A stretch of DNA of 64,000 bases. Source: Cryptomeria japonica. Its lineage: Eukaryota > Streptophyta > Pinopsida > Cupressales > Cupressaceae. The number at the start of each line of letters is the position of its first letter. Within the stretch, counting starts at the first letter, position 1. Where the stretch lies: positions 20,537,047 through 20,601,046 of the forward strand of contig NC_081405.1 in the NCBI RefSeq assembly GCF_030272615.1, given 5' to 3'. Position numbers and translations under genes: made by a program. The notes under the pieces are model-generated. The model searched no databases. It saw only the letters and a program-made list of their open reading frames with translations, and had not been told where the DNA came from. This document shows, one piece after another, positions 33,221 to 45,200 of this stretch.

Positions 33221-36200
33221 ATGGAGGGTTGGTCAGGGTCCGAGACAGATTCAAATATGATCGTGGAAGGTGAATCGGATGGTAATATTAAGTGTGCCCT
33301 AGACTTTTCCTTTGCCTTTGATAATTGCTATTTTTCAGACCGAGTATTGCAGATTGAGGTCATGCCTGATCCGTCAGGAAACATTGAAGATTGGGGAGAG
33401 AATCAAGGTATGTTAAATTCACAGCTTTCTTCTTTTTAGCTGTAATTGTTGAATTGCTATATGTTATTCAAACTTTATGGACTCCTTTCTGGAGGTTTCT
33501 ATCTTCGCATGGCTATTTGTACTCATACGCATTTGTAGGTTAAACATTTTTGGGTTTGGGTAGTCCTCCGAGCTTTAGTATTTGATGTTGAGTAAGAATT
33601 CGAACTACGTCACTATCTTGGATGTGTTCACCAGTCGCATTCAATCTGTAACCTGCTTGGATATTCCAATGCAAGATTAAGCAACATGCATTTACCTTTT
33701 TCTTATGTACTGTTCCCAAGTTCTATGCTATTGAAACAACAATTTAAGACTACTATCTACCTGTTGTATTCAATTATGCAAATATGCACTTACTCATGTA
33801 TAATAGCTCTTCTATGCTGACAGCAACTTGGGATTCTTATCTTTTCCACAAGACGAAGTTTGCAACAATGATTATGTTGTTTCCACTACTTATTTGAGAA
33901 TTGTATTTATCTTTTATCGTGAACAAGTGCTATACTGTCTTCAGCTGAACATATCATTCTTATGCTTTCTTAAATGCCCGAAATAATGAAGTATTTTCAT
34001 GGAATGGAAGTAAGCAAGCAAGTGAATCAATATATGTAAAACAGAGATAGACACAAGTATTTGGCTTGGGTAACCTCGATGTAGACCTAGAAGACTGAAT
34101 GTATACTTCCTTGCATTCACTTTCATCTTGACAATCATGTTACTTCATCTGAGTTTTCAAATGCGCTGTGGCTTTTGCTAGCATCCCTACAGTTTTCTAT
34201 AGCCTACCTTGATGAGAATACTTGCTTATTCAGTTTGTTTCGCTGCTGCTCTCCACTGTTACAGTCATCTTTGACCGCAAAAACTCGTGTACGTCACCCT
34301 TGGTCATCTTTGACCGCAAAAACTCGTGTACGTCACCCTTGGCAATTCTTCAATGCATTTCCATTGCCCTTGAATTATTTTCAGTGTCCTTTTGTGACCC
34401 TTAGATGGCATATTAAATGCAAAGGGTTGAGCAAATAAGTTGAAGAAGACATCCCATACAAGAAGGAACTTGAAGTGACACCCTTTCCTATTGCTATCCT
34501 TAGTTTTGGTTAAAACAGACAAGACTACTATGGAGATCAAGACACGACCACCATGACATATATGCAACCTTTTTTTTCTTAGGGGTAAACGCTTTTGACA
34601 TGGAGTTATGAACCGGTGAGGTCACAAACGGGGATCGAATCCCCATTTGAACATTCATTAGTAGCACCCCAACAGGAGTTGAACCCTGATGGCAAGAACA
34701 AGTACCCCACAATTTAAATATCATACCACCTGATGCCGGTGACATATATGCAACCACTAAGATGCTATGTGAAATGAAAAAATTATAAAGAAATATAATA
34801 AATTTAGATTATCATGTTGAGGGAATTTCAATATCAAACATTGCTTCTAATTTTGCTTTGTCAATCTAGGGCACTTCCATTTAGGTGTTTTCAAGCTGCA
34901 AGTTGTATAAAAAAACATAAACTCCATTTACTCTTTTCCTAGTAATAGCTAAATGGAAGTCTGATAACTATTGAAACCAAAGTTAAGATGTATTGTACAA
35001 CAAAATATTTCTTCCAACAAGCCAAGTGCTATACTTTCTTCAGCCAAAGACATTATTCTTATGGTTTCCTAAATGCTTGAGATAATGAAGTAGTTTCATG
35101 AAATGGCAGTAAGCAAGCAAGTGAATCAACTCATATAAATACGGAGATAAACACGAGGATTTAGCTTGGATAACCTCAATGTAGGATAAGTCTAGAAGAC
35201 TGAATGTATACTTTCTTGCTTCACTATCATCTTGACAATCATGTTGCTCTATCTGAGTTTTCAAATGCATTGTAGCTTTTGCTAGCATCCCTACAATTCT
35301 CTATAGCCTACTTTGAGGAGAATTACTTGCTTATTCGATATGTTTCACTGTTGCTCTCTACTGTTAGAGTCACCTTTGACCTTGAGAATTCCTGTAGATT
35401 ACCGTTGGCAATGCTTCAATGCATCTCCATTGCCTTTGAATTATATTTAGTGTCTTTTTGTGATCCGTAGATGGCATATTTATGCAAAGGGATGAGCAAA
35501 TGAGTTAAATAAGAGATCCCACACAACAAGGAACTTGAAGCACTGTTCTTTTTGGTTTGAAACAGACAAAATTGCCATGGAGATAAGACACAACTGCTAA
35601 GGTATTATGTGAAATAAAAAAAATTATAAAGCAAGATAATAGATATAGATTATCATGTAGAGGGAATTTCAATTTGAAATCTTGGTTCTAATTTTGCTTA
35701 CAATCTAGGGCTATTCCATTTAGGTGTTTCTAAACTCCTATTGGTATAAAAGTAATAAAACTTCATTTATTCTTTTCCTACTAACACCTAAATGGAAATC
35801 TGATAACATTTTTGTAACTATTGAAACCAAAGTTAAAATGTATTGTACAACAAAATATTCCTTCTAACAAGCCAGAAAGCCTTATACAACTTATTTGAGA
35901 ATTGCATTTATGTTTTCTTATGAACAAGTGCTATATTGTCTTCAGCTGAACATATCATTCTGATTCTTTCTTAATTGCTTGAGATAATGAATTAGTTTCA
36001 TGGAGTGGAAGTAAGCAAGCAAGCAAATCAACACAAAAAAAAAGAGATAGGCACAAGGATTTTGCCTGGGTAACCTTGATAAGTCTAGAAGAGTGAATAA
36101 TATACTTCCTTCTCATCGCTATCATCTTGACAATCGTGTTACTCTGAGTTTTCAAATGCATTGTAGATTTTGTGAGTATCCCTACGCATCCCTACAGTTC

Positions 36201-39200
36201 CCTATAGCCTACCTTGATGAGAATTACTTGCTTATTCAACATGTTTCACTGCTGCTCTCAACTTTTGCAGTCATCTTTGACCTCAAGAACTCCTGTAAAT
36301 CACCTTTGGCAATACTTCAATTCATTTCTGCTGCCTTCAAATTATTTTTAGTGTCTTTATGTGATCCTTAGATGACATATTTATGCAAAGGGTTGAGTAA
36401 ATAAGTTTAAGAAGAGATACCACAGAACAAGAAAGATGAGGCGACACCATTTCGTATTGTTACTTTTAGTTTTGATTTGAAATAGACAAAACTACCATGG
36501 AGATCAAGACCCATCCACCATGGCATATATGCAACCACTGAGGTGTATTTTTTTAAGGCAAACTTCTGTCAGAGAGGACAGCTCCCTTTATTAAAGCAAG
36601 CCACTAGCCTCGGAGAGAGAAAACCAAGATGCGGATCCCTTCTATAACTTCCTGGAGTCTCTCGATCTGGGCAGGGGAGTAAAGATTCTCATGGAAATTT
36701 ACATGGTAGGCATAAGTATCCATGGTATCCCTTGACAGTCTGTCACTGACCAGAGTGATGATGTGCTTAATCTCTTCGGATTTGTGTGCAGTGGCAATGC
36801 AAGTGGTGGCATCACCTACCAGATCATCAGAAGGGTTTCGACTAAGATGCTTCAAAGTTGTGGAGGTGTTCACCCTATGAGCAGGATTGACGAGTCTTTG
36901 GTTCACTCTTTCTCTCCAGTCAAAGCTGCTAGACATGCACACAATGTTGTAAAGAAAACTTTCTACAAGCTCTGCGTTGTGAATATGGGCCTGCACCAGG
37001 TGCTTCTCTCCAATAATCCTTCACAGTACACCTTCCTCAACATCGTTCTTGATCACAAAAACTTCTTTTAGGTGGTCTGCAACTGATCATTGAATGCAGC
37101 TGCACTTGCGTCCCTCAATACTCAGAAGACAATCTTCCTTGCACGTGCTGGCAGTGCTTGACCCACTAGCCATTGCCATAGTTGTGTCGATTTCAAAAGG
37201 AATGATACCATCTAATTGAAAATGGCCCCTGTTCTGGATGATATATAGCCCCAGAAACCTTGCTTGATTTTGCCCACAGAAAGCAACCGTCTTATCAGCT
37301 AGCCATAGAATGGTAGTGGCCCACCCACCCAATGAATTAAAATGGCGGCATTCATTTGGGAGATTGCGATTTGGTTCCTTAAAAAGGAGTTCCACAGTTA
37401 TCTACAAAAGCAAGTTCAAGCTGGAGATATGGCTGACTGCAAAAGTGGACTAATGTACCTTGGAAGATTCAGTCAATCTGTGAGGCTTGTCAATTGTTGA
37501 TCCTTTTCAATACGGTCTTGCAGGCCGTTCCAGTCAAAGCACTGATTTGAAATTACTTCTGCCTTCAATTGATCGATGGTACAATTTGAGAGAAAATTTG
37601 CAATGTGATTTGCCTCCCTGTACAGATGTTTTAGTGAAAATCCTTTGATCAAGTCCAAGGATTTACCCATCTTTGGACATAGATGAAGGCTCCATCCATT
37701 TCCCAGGAAAAATCACACAGGATTTTCTTGCTGCTATGCTTGCTGTTGAAGTCAACAGCAAAAAAACCATTTGACATGGAGAAGAATTTTTTCACACCCT
37801 TTCAGTTTTGGCTGATCCAACCATGAACCTTCTCCATTCTGGTCTTTCTTCCTATGACTCTGCCAATGATTGCAGTGTGACTTAGTTCTCTTGTGTCATT
37901 TTCTACTATCAAAGATACATCTGTTGAAGATATAGCTCCGATAGAGATTATCGGCTCCTTATTTATCTTGTCTAGTATCGGCTTCTTAGCTTTTGTTCCT
38001 TCCTTGCCTTGTTTACTGTCGGTGAATCTTCATGTTGCAATGGCTGTCGGTGAAGGTGATGTGGCTGTTAGTGGAGGTGATGAGGCCTTTGGTGAAGGTG
38101 ATTAGGCTGTCCGTGCAGAAGTAACTGTACGTGTCTTTCCCTCTCCCTTTGGGTGACTCTTCATTGGAAATTCCAACATGTTATATTCATTATTCTTCTT
38201 TGTCTCGGGTCCTTCTTCTTCTTCGGCAGTTTTATATATCGGTTTCTTCTTCCTTGTGATTGTGTCTGTCAGATCAGAGATATTGTGTATTCCTTCTGCA
38301 TACAGAGTTTCAGATATTTGAAAGTTTTGGATTGTATTCAAGATGTATCAGTTGAGTTCATTTTTATTATTGATTCGTAGAGAATCAAACTCATTATTGT
38401 GATTGATAGTAATCTGAGACTATCATCAGTTGTATTATTTTCTGAGATATAATAAAGTTCGTTTTGAGTGGGCTGGGTTTTTCACCCTCAGGTGGAGGGT
38501 TTTCCCAGGATAAGGGCGTGTGTATTTGTGTTTCATTCTTTATTTTCTGTTCTCAGATTTTCTATATTCTAGTTCAAGTTTTAACATGGTATTAGAATGG
38601 GTCTAGAAGATCGATCCAGAACCTTAATTTTTAAAGTTCTTTATTTCTTTCAGTTGTTTGCCTAAGCCATTCATTATGGTGAACGGATTGAAAGTAGAAG
38701 ATAGACTAGATGGTTTGTCAAATTTCTCTTCTTCGAAATTTAGAATTCTGATCACTCTAGAAGAGAATGATCTCCTTGACTATGTCTCAAAAGATGTAGA
38801 AGAACCTTTTGCTGATGCAGAGAAAGTCTAATGGAGAAAGAACAAGACCATGGCTAAGAAAATTCTGATTGATTCTGTTAAGGATCATCTGGTGCCTATC
38901 ATCTCTAAGACTCTAAAGGATCTTTATGAATTCAACAATACCAGCAGAGCTTTAGCCCTTAGGCGTCAATTGCTGCATGTGAAAATGTCTAGAGGAGAAT
39001 CTGTTACTTCTTATTTCATGAAGATTTTTGAGTTAAAAGATCAGCTCAGTGCAATTGGAGATAGTTTTGCTGATAAAGACTTGGTTATGTTAGCTATGAA
39101 TGGACTTCCCATCTCCTGGGAATCCTTCATTCAAGGCATTAGTGGAAGAGATGATCTTCCTAAATTTGATAGATTGAGGGCAGATTGCATTTAGGAAGAA

Positions 39201-42200
39201 TGCAGACAAGAAGCAAGAGGTTATGGTCGCAAATCTCATCATGAAGATGATCATGTGCTTGCTGCCCATGCATCTAAGGGGAAAGGAAAGAAAGGTAACT
39301 TCAAAAAATTCAGAGACAAGAATGATGAGTCGGTCCTTGTTGCCAAGAAAAAGTGGAAGGACCTTTCTAGAATTCAGTGTTTTAGGTGTGACAAATTTGG
39401 TCACTTTGCTCGTGATTGTGTTTCAAAATGTAAGACTCAAGCAACTGCTGCAAATGTTGAGAATTCTTCTCCTCAAAGAGAGTCAAGTGAAAATTTTGAA
39501 GGATTCTTATTTATTTCTGCACTTTCTAGTAATGTTCCTACTAATTGTGATACATGGTTGATAGATAGTGGAGCATCTCGTAATATCACTAGTTTTCGTG
39601 AGCACCTTTCAAACTTGAAAGAAAAAGACTCATCTTCAAGTTATCATTGGTGATGATGCTTGCTATTCTGTGAAGGGTGCTGGTTATACTTCTTTTCAAT
39701 TGGACTTTGGTATTCCTCTTCATTTAAGTGATGTCCTATTTGTTCCTGGTGTTAAGAGGAATCTGATTTCTATTTCTGCATTAGAGAACAAAGGTTATCA
39801 TGTTGCTTTTGTTGATGGAAAAGTACTTGCATGGAAGAACTCTAGTATTCAATCAGCTCATGTTATTGGTGTTCGTCATGATAGTCTTTACAAGCTTTCA
39901 GCTCATCCTATTCAAGTCTTAGCTCATGATTCTTCAAGTTCAAGTGAGTTGTGGCATAAAAGATTTGGTCATTTAAACTTCAAAACTTTGTCTTCAATGG
40001 AGAAGGTTGTCATTTGTCTTCCTAAGCTGAATCAAAACCATGAAGGTGTTTGCAAGGGGTGTGCTCTAGGTAAGTCTAGGTAAGAACATTAAGAGCACCT
40101 TTCATAGTAGTGAGAGTAGGGCAAAGAATGCTCTAGAATTAATTCATTCTGATTTATGTGGACCTATGTCAATTGCTTCTCTTAGTGGTTTTTGGTATTA
40201 TGTCACCTTTATTGATGATTTTTCTCGTAAGTGGTGGATTTACTTTCTTAAGTTTAAAGAGTCTGATGAAGTGTGTCTAGATTTAAAGAGTTCAAAGCTC
40301 TAGTTGAAAATCTATCTAGCAAGAAAATAAAAATTCTCAGATCTAATAATGGAGGAGAATATGTTTCTGGTGTTTTTCATAACTTTTGTGTTGAAGCAGG
40401 GATTGAGAGGGAGTTTTGTGTCCCTTATAATCCTCATCAAAACGGTGTGGCTAAAAGGAAGAATAGGACAATTGTTGAAGTGGCAAAGGCTATGATTCAT
40501 GACCAAAGTCTTCTAACATTTCTTTGGGCCGAGGCTTGCAGGACAACAATTCACATTCAAAATCGTAGTCCTCATCAGATTCTAAACAACTTGACTCCAG
40601 AAGAAGCTTTTACAGGTGTCAGACCAGATGTAAGTTATTTCAGAATCTTTGGATGCCCTGTTTATATTTATGTTCCGAAAGAGAAAAGATCTAAATTAGA
40701 ACTTTCAGGCAAGAAAGGCATCTTTGTTGGTTATAGTGATTCTTCAAAAGCATATAGAATCTACATTCTAGGACAAAAACATATTGAGATCAACAGGGAT
40801 GTTTCTTTTGATGAAGATGTAGCTTGCATGAAATTCAAAGAATCTAGCATAGAAGCTGATAAAGAAGATTTTGAGCACCCTCAAGATATAAATACAGCTA
40901 ATCCGAATCCATCTTCAGACATTCAGAGGGAGTTTACAGATTTAGAAGATCTTGTTGATTCAGTTGATCCAATTGATCCAGTTGACTCTATAGTTACATC
41001 AGCAGGTCCCAGTATTAGTCCAGCTAACAAGAAAAGACCTTTGTGGGCTAGACATACTATGGAAGATGCTGAAAAATATGTAGCCCCTCGTGGTTCTTTC
41101 AGAGAAAGCAAAAGACCTCACAAGTTTGCTAGTTATGTATCTTTGACGAGTCATATCTTAGCATCCGAGCCTTCAGATGTTGAAGAGGCTTTGAATCAGC
41201 AAGTGTGGAAGGATGCCATGATAGAGGAATATCAATCTATTATGAAAAATGATGTATGGGACATTGTTCCAAGGCCTAAAAACAAATCAGTGGTTTCTTC
41301 TAAGTGGCTGTTCGAAATCAAACATGCAGCTGATGGGAGTATAGAAAAGTACAAAACCAGATTTGTAGCCAGAGGTTTTTCCCAAAAGGAAGGTATAGAT
41401 TTTGAAGAAACCTTTGCACCTGTAGCAAGTTACATTTCTATCAAGACTATCATAGCTGTTGCAGCTGTTAAGGGTTGGAAGCTTCATCAAATGGATGTGA
41501 AAACAACCTTCTTGAATGGTAAAATTGAAAAGGAGGTTTACATTGAGCAGCTAGAGGGCTTTATTATTCACAATAGAAACTCTCATGTATGCAGGCTGAA
41601 AAAGGCCTTATATGGTCTTAAACAAGCTCCTTGTGCTTGGTATGAAAGGATAGACCACTATCTTTTGAGCTTGGGTTTTCTAAAGAATGACGCTGATCCA
41701 AACTTATACTTCAAGGTATGTGATGATAAGGTGCTGATTTTAGTACTATATGTTGATGATTTATTCCTCACTGGTAATGATGATCTCATTGACAAATGTA
41801 AGAAGGATTTAGCTTCAAAATTTGAAATGAAGGATCTTGGTTACATTATTTCCTTGGACTTGAGGTATGGCAAAGACCAAATGAAATCATATTGAGTCAA
41901 GGTAAATATGCAGTTGATATTTTGAAAAGATTTGACATGTTAGAGTGTAAGTCTATGGTGATTCCTATGGAAGTAAATCTGAAGAAATTACATGAGGATG
42001 CAGCTACTTCAGATTTAGTTGAGCCTACTATGTATAGACAATTAATTGACTCTTTAATGTACTTGGTTAACACAAGGCTTGATATATGCTACGCAGTTAA
42101 TACCATGAGTCAGTTCATGTGTGAACCAAGACATATTCACCTTGTGGCAGCCAAACATATAATTGAGATATGTACGTGGTACAATTGGACTTGGCTTAAA

Positions 42201-45200
42201 ATTTTCTTCGTGTGTAGAGTTGAACTTGCAGGGTTTTTTTGATTCAGACTAGGTAGGCTGTGTGCATGACAGAAAAAACACTTTAGGTTGCTGTTTTAGT
42301 CTAGGTTCAGCTATGATTTCCTGGTGCAGCAGGAAACAATCTTGTGTTGCACAAAGTACAGCTGAAGCAGAATATGTTGCAACTTGTGTGGCTGCAAGAG
42401 AAGCTGTGTGGCTTCGGAAATTACTTGCAGGCTTGTTTGGACAGCCTTTGGAACCTACCGTGATTATGTGTGATAATCCACGCTGTGTGAAACTTTCAGT
42501 TAATCCAGTATTTCATGATAGAAGCAAACATGTGGAAATTAAATATCATTACTTGGGAGACATGGTTCAGCGAAAAACAGTTGAACTCAAGTACATTTCT
42601 ACAGAGGAGCAGACTGCAAACATTCTCCCAAGCCACTTTCGAGAAAAGCTTGGTATGATGGAGAATGATGCATTTGCTAAGAGAGAGTCTCAACTTCAGT
42701 GATACATTGCCTGTGTTTAATGAGTTCTTCTCTGTGAGAGAAGTTCGAGGTGAAATCCCTTGGTTAACGAGTTCTTCTTTGCAAGAGAAGTTCGAGGTGA
42801 AATCCCTTAATTAATGAGTTCTTCTCTGCGAGAGAAGTTCGAGGTGAAATCCCTTGTTCCACCCTCTGGGAGTAGCTATGGTGGAAATCATGTGTATGAC
42901 TTTATGATTTTTATTTTTTGGTTTTATTCATCCTTTAGGAGTAGCTATGATGAATATTGTTATACTAAGATAACAACTTTATTGAATAAAAACCGTGATG
43001 GTTTCTTTTGTTGACATCTTCTGAGTTGTAGGTATGTGTACTTCATATGTTGACATAATGAAGATCTCTCTCTTGCTAAGAGGGAGTGTTGAAGATATAG
43101 CTACGATAGAGATTATCGGCTCCTTATTTATCTCGTCTAGTATCAGCTTCTTAGCTTTCGTTCGTTCTTTTGCCTTGTTTACTATCGGTGACTCTTCATG
43201 TTGCAACGACTGTTGGTGAAGGTGATGTGGCTGTCGGTGGAGGTGATGAGGCTGTCGGTGAAGGTGATGAGGCTGTCCGTGCAGAAGTAACTGTCTGTGT
43301 CTTTCCCTCTCCCTTCGTGTGACTCTTCATTGGAAATTCCGACATGTTATATTCATTATTCTTTTTTGTCTCGGGTCCTTCTTCTTCGGCAGTTTTATAT
43401 ATTGTTTTCTTCTTCCTTGTGATTGTGTCTGTCAGATCAGAGATATTGTGTATTCCTTCTACATACAGAGTTTCAGATATTTGAAAGTTTTGGATTGTAT
43501 TCAAGATGTATCAGCTGAGCTCATTTTTATGATTGATTCGTAGAGAATCAAACTCATATTATTGTGATTGATAGTAATCTGAGACTATCATCAGTTGTAT
43601 TCTTTTTTGAGATATGATAAAGTTCGTTTTGAGTGGGCTGGGTTTTTCACCCTCAGGTGGAGGGTTTTCCTAGGATAAGGGCGTGTGTATTTGTGTTTCA
43701 TTCTTTATTTTCTGTTCTCAGATTTTCTATATTCTGGTTCAAGTTTTAACAACATCAATGGTGATCTCAGGAGAAGACTGTTCGAGCTCCCGACCTGCAA
43801 ACTGATTGCCATCTGTGCCCTGCCAGAATTGCATTTTTGCTCTTCCTCGCAATTTAAGTACAAGCCATGCAACCACTACGGTGTTATGTGAAATAAAAAA
43901 AATATAAATCAATATGATAGATATAGATTATTATGTAGATGGAAATTCAATCTCAAATGTTGTTTCTAATTTTACTTTGCCAATCTAGGGCTCTGCCATT
44001 TAGGTGTTTTCAAGCTCCAATTGGTACAAAATAATTAAAATTCGATTGATTCTTTTCCTAGGAATACGTAAATGGAAGTCTGCTAACATTTGGTAACTAT
44101 TGAAAATGGCGTTAAAATGTATTGTGCAACAAATTATTCCTTCTAACAAGCCAGAAAGCTTCCAGGATGGATATGCCTCAGTATGTATCAGATTCCATTA
44201 AGATGGGTCTGTGCTAGTTAAACTCACTACTCTCTCTTAACAATTTTATAAATCTATTTTAATACCATTCTGATCTCTCCATCATGAAGGTGTTAGAATA
44301 TTATAATCCAAACATTTCCTGAACCAACTGTCAGAATATTAATATTCATTTCATGGCCATGGCTGTGCTGAATTGGTTCTGATCCTTGAAAGGACGTTTG
44401 CAAATGGCATTTTGCCTGTTTAAAATAGGCAATGGGATACCACCATGATGTTTCTGTTATGCCCACGATTCAAGAAGGGAGTTAATTAATAATTCCCAGC
44501 CTTCTGGTTTAACTTCATGTTTCCTTTGTTAATCTTTGTACTTTGGACCTAAGTTGCCAGTCTTGGCTTGGGCTCGGGTTTGGGTTTGAGAATCAGGTTT
44601 GCGGGTTTGGCAAAATTTTTTTTGGGGTTCTGGGTTCGTTAGAACAAAAACATATAAAAAAAATAAAAGATAAACATATATGCAGTAGTAGTAAGTTCAA
44701 AACACACCACTATGCTAATAGTCAAATAACATAGCAAAATACACCATCATGTATTAAAGTTTTAGTTCAAATAACATAGCAAAATAGTAAATACACCACC
44801 ATATTAATGTTTTAGTTCAAAAGCTACAACAATCAGCCATCACTGATCAAATATCATATGGGTCATCAAAAATATCATCATCATCCTCCATATGCTGTGT
44901 TAGATTAGAAGAACCAGCTAGGAACAAGCAACAATCAATCTTCAACTCATTCTATTCATTCTATTGTGCAAAAATGAAGTAGCTTTTACCTTTTTTAGTG
45001 TTTTAAGTCATCAAATTAAGGTTGGGGGGTCAAATATGCTTTTTTGGCATTAAAAAATGATTTAAAAAAGTAAAAAAAATTCACTTTTGCATCAAATTCT
45101 TCCTGGGTTCTGCGAAAGCCTCCTAAATTCTTCCCGGGTTCTTCTGGGTTCGGCAGGGAAGAACCCACAGGCCATTTGCAGGACCCTGGCCGGACCCAGG

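Larger units (their letters stand above)
33889..36528. repeat. Tandem array of three diverged units of about 0.9-1.1 kb in intron 1
   Basis: Unit 1 about 33889-35015, unit 2 about 35016-35890, unit 3 from 35891, continuing after the LINE at 43885-44161. Marker phrases recur in each: 'gtgctatactgtcttcagc', 'gtaagcaagcaagtgaatcaa', 'cctacagttttctatagcctac' and 'gccagaaagc'. Divergence is high (well over 10% by eye) and no frame is conserved among units. Confidence 0.8.
37922..43751 (+). mobile_element. Complete Ty1/copia retrotransposon, 5830 bp, inactive
   Basis: LTRs of 665 bp each (37922-38586 and 43087-43751), ACATC duplicated at 37917-37921 and 43752-43756, tRNA-Met-type primer site, gag-pol in copia order (integrase before RT), polypurine tract. 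By eye the LTRs differ at about 30 places (4-5%), so it is older than element H. Inserted into the LINE within the first intron of the BTB gene, in the gene's sense direction. Confidence 0.96.
36547..43866 (-). mobile_element. Internally deleted LINE (DUF4283-like ORF1 piece joined to RNase H tail), split by a copia element
   Basis: Flanked by 18-bp direct repeats atgcaaccactgaggtgt (36529-36546) and atgcaaccactacggtgt (43867-43884), two mismatches. The A tail is the T run at 36548-36554. On the minus strand, a DUF4283-like segment (VHGWISQN, FFSMSNGFFAVDFNSKHSSK, WEMDGAFIYVQRWVNP) at 37870-37665 runs straight into an RNase H tail (GFSLKHLYREANHIANFLSN) at 37670-37473; endonuclease and RT are absent. 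A 3' region with open frames follows. The copia element 37922-43751 sits upstream of the DUF4283 piece. Confidence 0.82.
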
